A DNA stretch of 64,000 nt, taken from Ectothiorhodosinus mongolicus. Lineage in GTDB: Bacteria; Pseudomonadota; Gammaproteobacteria; Ectothiorhodospirales; Ectothiorhodospiraceae. The stretch lies in the NCBI RefSeq assembly GCF_022406875.1, contig NZ_CP023018.1, positions 593,575 to 657,574 of the forward strand, read 5' to 3'. The position numbers were made by a program, and so were the translations under genes. The stretch's first letter is position 1. Every line of letters starts with the position of its first letter. The notes under the pieces are model-generated. The model saw only the letters and a list, made by a program, of their open reading frames with translations, searched no databases and was not told where the DNA came from. This document shows, piece by piece, positions 52,062-61,564 of the stretch.

Positions 52062-52079
52062 TCTTACTTAGTTGTAAGA
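52062..52079 (-). promoter_or_regulatory. Inverted repeat upstream of the AbrB-type gene
   Basis: TCTTAC-TTAGTT-GTAAGA forms a six-base inverted repeat 28 bases before the start of the antitoxin gene, and a further TTACTT lies at about 52046. AbrB-type antitoxins bind such repeats in their own promoters, so this may be the operator. Inference from position and symmetry only. Confidence 0.4.
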
Positions 52080-52428
52080 AGGAAAAACCAGTGGATCAAC
52101 AGAGCACTGTTAAACCGGTGAAACAACTACTCTAGAAGGCTCACACCACTTACAGATTCCAGATTTTACGAGCCTTGCTTCCGAGATTTACGAGATAATT
52201 TTCTGGGATAAATCTTACCCCAACCACCACAAACCCAAAGGGTTAATGCCGAATTGCCATACCTGACTCTTCGAGCGACAAGCCCTTGTGGACGCGCTTA
52301 CCGAGCGGAGCATAAAACGCAAACGCATCTCAATGAAACGATTAAGTCTCTAATCCGCATAGGTTTTGTGACCCTCGCAATATTTTTGTTTCATCATTTT
52401 TGAAACGAAAAGGCTAAAGGAGGCTAAA
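52080..52428. other. Intergenic stretch with no recognisable gene
   Basis: No convincing reading frame is present on either strand. The stretch appears richer in A and T than its surroundings. An inverted repeat GTTTCA...TGAAAC near 52388-52407 is the only structure noted. It may be degraded remains of an accessory gene, perhaps the missing toxin partner of the AbrB-type gene, but nothing recognisable survives. Confidence 0.6.
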
Positions 52429-52483
52429 GGGGACGGATTTATTTTTGGGGTACGACCCCAAACGGGGTCTGACCCCTTTTTTT
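52429..52483 (+). repeat. REP-like composite, second copy
   Basis: GGGGACGGATTTATTTTT (52429-52446), GGGGTACGACCCC (52447-52459) and GGGGTCTGACCCC followed by seven T (52464-52483) repeat the composite at 50798-50854 in the same orientation with few changes. The two composites are direct repeats that bracket the toxin-antitoxin segment. Confidence 0.85.
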
Positions 52484-52532
52484 CTGCAGTCGGTCGGCTT
52501 GCCTCCCACACAGGGCTTGGCTGATTAACGGC

Positions 52533-52610
52533 GCGCGAGTGTCTGCCGCAGGGATGCGGCAGTCAAGCCTCCAGGGATGGATTCACGGCGTCCCGCGCGA
52601 GTTAACAGCC
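52533..52610 (-). repeat. Inverted repeat, right copy (57-bp core at 52533-52589)
   Basis: This is the reverse complement of 50886-50963, with 56 of 57 core bases identical and looser similarity over the outer 21 bases. It lies 5 bases beyond the ptsH stop and carries the same TGCCGCA-TCCC-TGCGGCA hairpin, which could protect or terminate the ptsH transcript. Confidence 0.9.
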
Positions 52611-52615
52611 AAGCG

Positions 52616-52885
52616 CTACTCTGGTTCGCCAAACCGATCGTTAATCAACGCCTCACAAGCATCCAGCGCCGCCTCAGCGTCTTCCCCCTCAGCCATCAAG
52701 GTCACGCTACTGCCGCGACTCGCCGCCAGCATCATCACTCCCATGATGCTCTTACCATTGACCCGCTTCTCGCCCTTCTCCACAAAGAGCTCCGAGACAA
52801 AGCCACTGGTCAGGTTGACGAACTTCGCCGCGGCCCGAGCATGCATACCCAGCTTATTGATAATCGTAATTTCCCGCGTAACCAC
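52616..52885 (-). CDS. ptsH: Phosphocarrier protein HPr (NPr-like)
   Basis: HPr passes phosphate from enzyme I to EIIA proteins. From the GTG at 52885 the protein is 89 residues with His15 in KLGMHARAAAKF and Ser46 in NGKSIMGVMML, both the known phosphorylation sites; Ser46 is the target of HprK. A GAGGT site 8 bases upstream supports the GTG; a longer in-frame version inside thiC is not HPr-like. It begins one base after the thiC stop and so is probably cotranscribed with it. Its usual neighbours (EIIA, hprK, rapZ) lie 1.8 kb away on the other strand; no ptsI is in the window. Confidence 0.93.
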   Translation of the reverse strand: MVTREITIINKLGMHARAAAKFVNLTSGFVSELFVEKGEKRVNGKSIMGVMMLAASRGSSVTLMAEGEDAEAALDACEALINDRFGEPE

Positions 52886-52886
52886 C

Positions 52887-54890
<2,004 letters not shown>

Positions 54891-55026
54891 CATGAGCCCC
54901 ACACTAGCCCTGAATGGGCAGTTTTGCAAGCGCCATTCCTTGGGTACAGCTTGCGAGAAACACGGTTTGCTGGGTACTCTTAGCAGGTTACGAGCACCTG
55001 CCTATCAGGCAGAGGACATTAACGAC

Positions 55027-55683
55027 ATGAACTTAGAGCAAGCGCGCTTTAACATGGTGGAACAGCAGATCCGCACTTGGGAGGTGTCGGACCAAAGCAT
55101 TCTCGAGACCATGGAGGCTATTCCGCGCGATCATTTTGTGTCCCAAGCGCAAAAAAACCTCGCCTACGCCGAGCTGCAACTGCCCATCGGTCATGGTGAG
55201 ACGATGATGTGGCCCACCATCGAGGCCAAACTGCTGCAGGCTCTGGAGATTCGCCCCAGTGATCACATCGTTGAGGTGGGTACGGGTTCGGGCTATCTCA
55301 CTGCGCTACTCGCCAAGTTGGGCAACCGCGTTGAATCCTTGGAATACCACGAGGACCTGAAACAACAAGCGGCCGAGCGACTGAAATCGCTGAATATCAA
55401 TAACGTGAAACTGCGCAAAACCGATGCGCTAGGCGACTGGAAGGGCGACCTGCCTTATTACGATGTCATTGCTGTCACTGGCTCGATGCCTGTGGATGCC
55501 CGTGTGTTTGCCAAGCGGCTCGCGATTGGTGGGCGCTTATTTGTCGTGCTCGGTGAGCCACCGGTGATGCGCGCCACCTTGATTACGCGCGTCGCCGACA
55601 AAGAATTCACCCAGCAAGGACTGTTTGAAACCCGTCTCAAACCCCTCATTGGCCTCGAGCCAAAGCCCGATTTTGTCTTTTGA
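55027..55683 (+). CDS. Protein-L-isoaspartate O-methyltransferase family protein
   Basis: The 218 residues show the Pcm/COG2518 layout: ARFNMVEQQIRTWEVSD, IPRDHFVSQAQKNLAYAE, and the SAM-binding loop VEVGTGSGYLTALLAKLG followed by VESLEYHEDLKQQAAERL. Pcm repairs isoaspartyl residues, but this subgroup next to a rhodanese and tolC is divergent from E. coli Pcm, so the substrate is open. I chose the ATG at 55027 (AGAGGA upstream); the frame extends back to 54892 into the thiC leader and is not used. Confidence 0.88.
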   Translation: MNLEQARFNMVEQQIRTWEVSDQSILETMEAIPRDHFVSQAQKNLAYAELQLPIGHGETMMWPTIEAKLLQALEIRPSDHIVEVGTGSGYLTALLAKLGNRVESLEYHEDLKQQAAERLKSLNINNVKLRKTDALGDWKGDLPYYDVIAVTGSMPVDARVFAKRLAIGGRLFVVLGEPPVMRATLITRVADKEFTQQGLFETRLKPLIGLEPKPDFVF

Positions 55684-55704
55684 ACGCCCAATAAAGGCCT
55701 GTTA

Positions 55705-56025
55705 ATGAAACGCTTTACCGCTACTGAACTGCGCGAGTATCTGGACTCCGCTCCTAAAAAACCCCTGCTGATCGATGTGCGTGAGCCTTGGGAGTACGAA
55801 ATCGTTAAGATCGAAGGCTCTAAGCTACACCCTCTAGGCCGTCTGCCTGAGCTTTTAGATGAGGTCGACTCCACAGATGAAGTGGTCTTGATTTGTCATC
55901 ATGGCAATCGCTCCCGTTATGCCGCGCATTTTCTGCAACAAAACGGCATCCCGAACGTGATTAACCTCGAAGGTGGCGTTGATGATTGGGCGCGCAGTGT
56001 CGATACCAGCTTGGCCACCTACTAA
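55705..56025 (+). CDS. Rhodanese-like domain protein
   Basis: A single rhodanese domain of 106 residues: LLIDVREPWEYEIVKIEGS, and the active loop CHHGNRS with Cys64, then GIPNVINLEGGVDDWA. Such small proteins move sulfane sulfur, in many cases with thiosulfate as donor in vitro. The order methyltransferase-rhodanese-tolC-waaA is also seen in Pseudomonas. Function in this place is unknown. Confidence 0.92.
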   Translation: MKRFTATELREYLDSAPKKPLLIDVREPWEYEIVKIEGSKLHPLGRLPELLDEVDSTDEVVLICHHGNRSRYAAHFLQQNGIPNVINLEGGVDDWARSVDTSLATY

Positions 56026-56066
56026 GTGCAACATTACCCATATTAGCGTATGCTAATGGAATGAAC

Positions 56067-57398
56067 ATGGCGAAACGCATCACCCGCAAATCTCTGGCAC
56101 TGGGACTGGCTTTGTCTTTGTCGGTATTCGCCTTGCCAGCGCATAGCATCGACTTGTTTGATGTGTATCGCCAAGCGCTTGATCGCGATCCCGAGCTGCG
56201 CCGCGCCGAAGCAGAGTTCCGAGCCGCACAGCAGCTTCGCCCACAGGCAAGATCTGCCTTGCTGCCGCAACTTGATGCGGGCGCCGGATACTCAGCGATT
56301 GATCGAGATCCGCAGGGCGCCGAACGCTTTGATTACCGGTCATTGAATTATGACCTCACACTGAATCAACGCATTTTTGATCAGCGCGTCTTCACCGGCG
56401 TGCGCCAAGCCCGCTTATTAACTTCAGAGGCTCAGGCGTTTCGTGACGCCGCTCGCCAAGGGCTGATCCTGCGCGTTGCCGAAGCCTACTTCGGTGTGCT
56501 CTCCGCCAAAGACAATCTCTCTTTTGCCGAAGCTGAAAAAGAAGCTATTGGCCGCCAGCTAGAACAATCCGAGCGGCGTTTCGAAGTCGGTCTGATCGCC
56601 ATTACCGACGTCAAAGAAGCCCAAGCCCAATTCGATTTATCTGTGGCAGAAGAAATCGCCGCGCAAAACCGTCTTGATCGGGCACGTGAGGACCTCGCGG
56701 TCATCACGGGTCAGTATTACGAAGCCATGGCGCGACTCTCTGAGCGTATGCAACTGGTCAGCCCCGAACCCGCCGATAAACAGCAGTGGGTCGAAACGGC
56801 CCTCGAACAGAACTTAGCGCTGGCCGCGCAGCGCTTGGCTACCGAACGCAGTGCCGAAGAAATTAAACGCCAACGGGGCGGACACTTACCCACGCTGAAC
56901 TTGAGCGCCAGCTACCGCGATGAAGAGATTCGCAACCCCAGCAGCGGCGTTCCCGATAATATTAGAGATTCAAAGGGCACTGAGATCGGCTTGCGCCTTA
57001 ATGTGCCCATTTTCGCTGGTGGTAGCACCGTGGCGCTCACCCGCGAAGCCCGCGAAAACTTTGAAGCCGCTCAAGAGAGCCTTGAACTGCGCCAACGCCA
57101 AACCGTGCGTGAAGCCCGCAACGCCTTCCAATCGGTCAATGCCGGCATCTCCCGCGTCCGCGCCTTAGAGCAGGCATTGGAATCTACCCGCGCTGCATTT
57201 GAAGCAACCCAAGCGGGATTTGAGGTTGGAACGCGTACCGCCGTTGAAGTCCTACTAGAACTGCGCCAGGTCTTTCGCGCCGAGCGTGATTTTGCTGAGG
57301 CGCGCTATGCGTATCTGCTCGACACGTTGCGCCTGAAACAAGCCGCGGGCGTTCTCACGGAAGAAGACCTCATCGCCATCAATAACTGGCTGGACTAG
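56067..57398 (+). CDS. tolC: Outer-membrane efflux channel TolC
   Basis: TolC forms the outer-membrane exit duct for efflux pumps and type I secretion. A signal peptide (SLALGLALSLSVFALPAHS) precedes two OEP repeats: the first with LFDVYRQALDRDPELRRAEA and LNYDLTLNQRIFDQRVF, the second with TEIGLRLNVPIFAGGSTVAL and VEVLLELRQVFRAERDFAEA. About 443 residues, normal for TolC. The ATG at 56067 has GGA at suitable distance; ATG 56061 is an alternative. Its TAG overlaps the waaA TAG on the other strand in a shared CTAG. Confidence 0.95.
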   Translation: MAKRITRKSLALGLALSLSVFALPAHSIDLFDVYRQALDRDPELRRAEAEFRAAQQLRPQARSALLPQLDAGAGYSAIDRDPQGAERFDYRSLNYDLTLNQRIFDQRVFTGVRQARLLTSEAQAFRDAARQGLILRVAEAYFGVLSAKDNLSFAEAEKEAIGRQLEQSERRFEVGLIAITDVKEAQAQFDLSVAEEIAAQNRLDRAREDLAVITGQYYEAMARLSERMQLVSPEPADKQQWVETALEQNLALAAQRLATERSAEEIKRQRGGHLPTLNLSASYRDEEIRNPSSGVPDNIRDSKGTEIGLRLNVPIFAGGSTVALTREARENFEAAQESLELRQRQTVREARNAFQSVNAGISRVRALEQALESTRAAFEATQAGFEVGTRTAVEVLLELRQVFRAERDFAEARYAYLLDTLRLKQAAGVLTEEDLIAINNWLD

Positions 57399-58660
57399 GC
57401 TCGTGAAGCCACAAAGCTGAGAATCCGGTCCACCGCCCCGCGATTGGCTTTTAACACCTCTTTGGCGGCCGTAATCATCTCTAGGCGTGCGACCTGGTTA
57501 GCCAAAAGCCACAACAAACTGCCGGCGAGAGCCTCGGAATCCGCGACCTTTTTCGCGCCCCCACGGGCTTCCAACGCAGCATAGATGCTTTCAAAGTCCG
57601 CGATATCTGGACCAGTAATAATCGGCACTTGCTGCGCGGCCGCTTCTAAGGGATTATGACCGCCCGCAGACACCAAGCTGCCGCCAATAAACGCAGCATC
57701 CGCAATGCCATACATCAGCAGCAGCTCCCCCATGCTATCGATCAGCCAGGCTTGATGCTCCGACGTGGGATTAGCGTGTGCGCTTCTAGAGACATAACTC
57801 AGGCCTGCCTCATCTAAAGACTGAGCGGCATCTTCAAAACGCTCGGGGTGCCGCGGCACCCAAACCAGCAAAGCATCGGGCATCTCCATCAAGACCGCCT
57901 GATGTGCCGCGATCACCACGGCCTCCTCGCCCCCATGCGTGCTGGCGGCAATCCAAATGGGTCGCGCGCCCAATTGGTCACGCAGCTCTAGCGCCGCCTC
58001 GCGCAAATTCGGGTCAATCGCCAGGTCAAACTTAATATTGCCAGTAACCTTTACGGCCGCGGGATCCACACCCAGCCCAATAAACGCCTGTCGATCACTC
58101 TCATCACGAGCTGCGATGCCACTAACCGCCGCTAATACCGGGCGTAATAAAGCCGAAAACCGGCAATAACGCCGAAAGGATCGCGGCGATAAGCGCGCAT
58201 TAAGCAAGAACACCCGCACCTCGCGCTGATAACAAGCGATCAGCAAATTTGGCCAGATCTCAGTCTCCATCACCCACAGCTGATCCGGCTGCACCCGCTC
58301 CAAAAATCGCCGCACGGCGCCAGGCAGGTCATACGGCAGGTAATGGTGCTGCACCTCATCACCCAGCTGGCGCTCAAGCTCCGCCGCTCCAGTAGGAGTC
58401 GTGGTCGTGACGATGACCTCAAGCTCCGAATGCGAAGCCATGTGCGCGCGAATTAAGGGCACAGCCGCCATCACCTCGCCCACGGAGACGGCATGCACCC
58501 ACAAACGCCCATGAGAGGCCGAGTCATATCGAGGAACATATCCAAAACGCTCAGCAATGCGCTGCCGATAAGCCGGATTGACCCGCCCCCGCCAATACAG
58601 CCGCAGCAGCACCCAAGGGGTGAGCACATACAGCAGCAAGGAATAGAGCTTCAGGGCCAT
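57395..58660 (-). CDS. waaA: 3-deoxy-D-manno-octulosonic acid transferase WaaA (KdtA)
   Basis: WaaA attaches KDO to lipid A in the inner membrane. An N-terminal membrane segment (LYSLLLYVLTPWVLLRLYW) is followed by the GT-B domains: WVHAVSVGEVMAAVPLI (catalytic Glu), FLLNARLSPRSFRRYCRFS, AASTHGGEEAVVIAAH and FIGGSLVSAGGHNPLEAAAQ (20). The ATG at 58660 gives 421 residues and matches the start of the family. A terminator-like hairpin lies directly before the start and no ribosome site is visible there. Confidence 0.96.
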   Translation of the reverse strand: MALKLYSLLLYVLTPWVLLRLYWRGRVNPAYRQRIAERFGYVPRYDSASHGRLWVHAVSVGEVMAAVPLIRAHMASHSELEVIVTTTTPTGAAELERQLGDEVQHHYLPYDLPGAVRRFLERVQPDQLWVMETEIWPNLLIACYQREVRVFLLNARLSPRSFRRYCRFSALLRPVLAAVSGIAARDESDRQAFIGLGVDPAAVKVTGNIKFDLAIDPNLREAALELRDQLGARPIWIAASTHGGEEAVVIAAHQAVLMEMPDALLVWVPRHPERFEDAAQSLDEAGLSYVSRSAHANPTSEHQAWLIDSMGELLLMYGIADAAFIGGSLVSAGGHNPLEAAAQQVPIITGPDIADFESIYAALEARGGAKKVADSEALAGSLLWLLANQVARLEMITAAKEVLKANRGAVDRILSFVASRA

Positions 58661-58664
58661 AAAC

Positions 58665-58692
58665 AAAAAACGCGCGTGGGCATCAACGCGCG
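58665..58692 (-). terminator. Intrinsic-terminator-like hairpin directly before waaA
   Basis: Read on the minus strand, CGCGCGT, an eight-base loop and ACGCGCG form a seven-pair G+C stem, followed by TTTTTT (58665-58670), then GTTT and the waaA ATG. This has every mark of a rho-independent terminator but is placed in the leader of waaA, where a ribosome site would be expected. It may be a leader attenuator or a stop for antisense transcription from the lpxL side. Confidence 0.7.
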
Positions 58693-58769
58693 CATCTTAG
58701 CATGCAGCCTGTAAAAGCTCTGGATGTTAAACTCCATTCACATGCTTTTTGAGCCCTTAATGTCTTCTC

Positions 58770-59675
58770 GTGAACCTTAGCTTACTGCACCCAAAACACT
58801 GGCCCTTGTGGATTGCGGCTGGCATATTTCGGCCACTAACTAGAGTGCTTCCATGGCGATCCCAAATCAGTATTGGTAGAGCGATTGGGGCCACTATCTA
58901 TTATTTAGCCCCCCATCGTCGGAGAATTGCACTAACCAACCTACAACTTTGCTTTCCCGAAAAAACCGACACAGAGCATACCCAACTCGCGAAAAAGCAT
59001 TTCAAGGCAATGGGCCCGGCTATTTTTGAAACGATGTTGAGTTGGTGGGGTGCAGACAAGCAACTGCTATCATTGGCACACTTTCAGGGCCTCGACCATC
59101 TCATCGATGCCAAAAACCGGGGCAAAGGCGTATTGCTGGTCTCCGCGCATTTTGCTCCGTTAGAAATCACAGGCCGCTTACTGGCTATGCAGGTGCCGTT
59201 TGCTTTCATGTATCGCCGCGAACGAAGTGCGCTCTTGGAACATTTTTTTGCTACCTATCGGGTAAAACACTATCGAAAGGCAATTCGCAGCGATGATATC
59301 CGGGAAGCGATAAAGTTATTAAAGGGGGGCGAAATTGTCTGGTATACCCCCGATCAAGCCTATCAGGGACCACGCCACTTAAACGTGCCTTTTTTTAACG
59401 TCCCCGCAGCCACCAACTCCGCAACAGCGCGCATCGCTAAGGCTACTGGTGCAGCTGTGATACCGTTCTTCGGCTATCGTCTCTCCGATCAAGAGGGCTA
59501 TCGACTTGAAATCCTCCCAGCTCTGCAAGGTTTCCCAGGTGGAAACCTTGAAGCTGATACGGCGCGCATTAATCGGATTATTGAGGAGGCGGTGAGAAAG
59601 CACCCAGAGCAGTATTTTTGGACGCATCGGCGTTTTCGCTACCCGCCTGAGTCTGGACTGACAACCCCTTACTGA
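58770..59675 (+). CDS. lpxL: Lipid A acyltransferase, LpxL/HtrB family
   Basis: LpxL-type enzymes add a secondary acyl chain to KDO-lipid A at the inner membrane. The active-site H-x4-E is seen in VSAHFAPLEITGRLLA, with FMYRRERSALLEHFF, IVWYTPDQAYQGPRHLNVPF and the C-terminal YFWTHRRFRYPPE. The 301 residues match the family. The start is GTG; no strong ribosome site precedes it. Which acyl position it serves (LpxL, LpxM or a related late enzyme) cannot be told from sequence alone. Confidence 0.92.
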   Translation: MNLSLLHPKHWPLWIAAGIFRPLTRVLPWRSQISIGRAIGATIYYLAPHRRRIALTNLQLCFPEKTDTEHTQLAKKHFKAMGPAIFETMLSWWGADKQLLSLAHFQGLDHLIDAKNRGKGVLLVSAHFAPLEITGRLLAMQVPFAFMYRRERSALLEHFFATYRVKHYRKAIRSDDIREAIKLLKGGEIVWYTPDQAYQGPRHLNVPFFNVPAATNSATARIAKATGAAVIPFFGYRLSDQEGYRLEILPALQGFPGGNLEADTARINRIIEEAVRKHPEQYFWTHRRFRYPPESGLTTPY

Positions 59676-59696
59676 AGTTAACCGAGGCGAAGCCTC

Positions 59697-60452
59697 TCAG
59701 CGCCAATGCTCATCAATCCAGGGCGTTGGCTTAACCGTTTTATAAAACCGCTTATACCACGGCACTGGCGACCCCCAACGACCAGCGATAGCATCTGGGG
59801 GATTCGGGTTTCCATGAAATGTGATGATTTTAGCACCGGCAGGGATCTTGGTGGGCGCGATAAAACTGTTCAAAACCCCACCAGGCATGCAATGGTCTTT
59901 GAAGCTGATCACCCATTCTTTGGGCAACCAGGCGATGTTGTCCCAGCCCAATGTCTCGGGGATGTAGTTCTGTTCTGAGTCAAAGCGCTTATAGATAGCC
60001 GGTGCATCCCGGCGCCAGTTCTCAAGCAACTCTGGGAACTGGCCCATATTGAAGCAAATCACCGACCCCTGACCAAATAGTCTTCCAGGCTTTGACCAGT
60101 TCTCTGGCATGACCAATTTGTCTGAGAACGTGAATAAGTCGTCGATGTTATCCACGATCACCACATCAAGATCGATAAGCAGTGTTTTGCCCTTGAGGTC
60201 ATGGTACTCAGCATCGAATAAAGCCAGCTTACGCCAGCACTGACAACGCGGCAGATACTCGGCCGTCGGCTCCTCAAACTCTGGCAGCGGAAAAATCTCC
60301 ACGCCATCATCAATCCCCTCAGCGTCTTCCGTGATGCAGATGAACCTCAGAGGCAGTGTGACGTGGCGCTTACACATGTTGTGCAATTTGTTCACATACT
60401 CGGGACCATACTTGGTACCAAATTTGAGACAAACAACATTCACTGGATCCAT
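59697..60452 (-). CDS. Putative glycosyltransferase (DLD motif), LPS locus
   Basis: I recognise a GT-A-like pattern but not a named family: NVVCLKFGTKYGPEYVNKLH at the N-terminus, FICITEDAEG, then KTLLIDLDVVIVDNIDDLF with the DxD metal/nucleotide-sugar motif, and GSVICFNMGQFPELLENW. This layout resembles GT8-like proteins. There is no membrane segment. The ATG at 60452 has GGGGAAAG upstream; a TTG five codons before is possible. It likely adds a sugar to the LPS core, judged from its neighbours lpxL and the O-antigen ligase-like gene. Confidence 0.7.
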   Translation of the reverse strand: MDPVNVVCLKFGTKYGPEYVNKLHNMCKRHVTLPLRFICITEDAEGIDDGVEIFPLPEFEEPTAEYLPRCQCWRKLALFDAEYHDLKGKTLLIDLDVVIVDNIDDLFTFSDKLVMPENWSKPGRLFGQGSVICFNMGQFPELLENWRRDAPAIYKRFDSEQNYIPETLGWDNIAWLPKEWVISFKDHCMPGGVLNSFIAPTKIPAGAKIITFHGNPNPPDAIAGRWGSPVPWYKRFYKTVKPTPWIDEHWR

Positions 60453-60505
60453 TAATTCTTTCCCCAAAAAATCATTCTGGTAAGCATCACAAAATTACAG
60501 GCCAA

Positions 60506-61465
60506 TCAGACCGCATCCTTTGGCTCATATGCATGATGCTCTGGCCTGAAAGAGCCATCGATGCGGCAATGTGTGAATAAGCCTGTGCCCTGTGCAACCT
60601 TGAAGTTTTTGCGGCGCCACCAACCCCCAGCTAAACATATTTCGGGTGCCTGAAAACCGTTAGGAGTGCGAGACCTTGATGGATGAGCATCCACATATTT
60701 CATTAACACATCTAAAAAAAATGATCGCCTCATCATGACGCATTGATCGGAGAATTCCAGAGCTCGACTACGCACCACCAGGAATTCCTCCCCACTAAGC
60801 GTTCGCGTGCGATGAATATCCTCTGGAAAGAACTTTTCAGGGGACTCCTCAATAAAGATACTACTCCCGACGAGACGACGCGCCTTAATGGGCCGCAGAG
60901 AACGAAGAAATCTTTTCTTGGTTGACTCTGGAAAACCCTGAGGGCCAACCTCATGGAATTCAGGCTGCCACTCAGGGGATGCATGCCTTATAGGGTAATA
61001 ACGGCAGTACCTGTCAACCAGACAGAACCCTTCGCCAACTCGCCAACGATGCTGAAGCCGAACAACATGTGCCACCTCAGACCGCAGCAATTCAAGGGCC
61101 CCCTCGAGGTGCTTCTTAGCAAATTCAGTTCCCACTACCAGAGGGTTATCATTCTGCAACAAAATCACATACGGAGTATCTAGGCTCTCAGCGAGGCGCT
61201 TCATTCCCCCAGCAATACCCTGATTAACGCCCCCATTAACCTGCCAACCGAACTCTCTTGCCAGTTCCCTGTCAGCTTCTGAGATATCTGAGAAGAAAAT
61301 CAACCGCTTACCAAACAGATCTAGAAAATCAGCCGTGTTCTGGTAGGACGTGAGACTCCCTCGCAGTGTCTCATGGGCTTTCCACGACAATATGCCAAGT
61401 CCCAGATCTTTGAACATCGCCATTCTTATTTTTGAGCCATTATCCGTTAAATGCTGTAGTGACAT
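60506..61465 (-). CDS. Uncharacterised protein, GT2-like, LPS locus
   Basis: The 319 residues contain GLGILSWKAHETLRGSLTSY and VNGGVNQGIAGGMKRLAESL followed by TPYVILLQNDNPLVVG, which resemble the nucleotide-sugar part of family 2 glycosyltransferases, with NDN where a DxD would be expected. The rest has no match I know. No signal peptide or membrane segment. The ATG at 61465 has GGAG upstream, but an ATG at 61423 or 61417 may be used. A role in LPS core decoration is inferred only from position, upstream of the 59697 gene on the same strand. Confidence 0.6.
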   Translation of the reverse strand: MSLQHLTDNGSKIRMAMFKDLGLGILSWKAHETLRGSLTSYQNTADFLDLFGKRLIFFSDISEADRELAREFGWQVNGGVNQGIAGGMKRLAESLDTPYVILLQNDNPLVVGTEFAKKHLEGALELLRSEVAHVVRLQHRWRVGEGFCLVDRYCRYYPIRHASPEWQPEFHEVGPQGFPESTKKRFLRSLRPIKARRLVGSSIFIEESPEKFFPEDIHRTRTLSGEEFLVVRSRALEFSDQCVMMRRSFFLDVLMKYVDAHPSRSRTPNGFQAPEICLAGGWWRRKNFKVAQGTGLFTHCRIDGSFRPEHHAYEPKDAV

Positions 61466-61564
61466 GATGCTCCGCGCCAAACTTCAACACAATGCTGCAA
61501 ACTCACTGGATGAATTTTAGAAAAGAGGCAATAATGATAGCGCTTACTCCCACACGCATGCCTG

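Noticed and set aside
50836-52483. CRISPR array from the repeated GGGG...CCCC words
   Set aside because: The words are palindromic, of different kinds and unevenly spaced, with no constant-length spacers and no cas genes.
59683-59695. Small hairpin GAGGC-GAA-GCCTC between lpxL and the next gene as a terminator
   Set aside because: Five base pairs and no T-run on either side; too weak to call.
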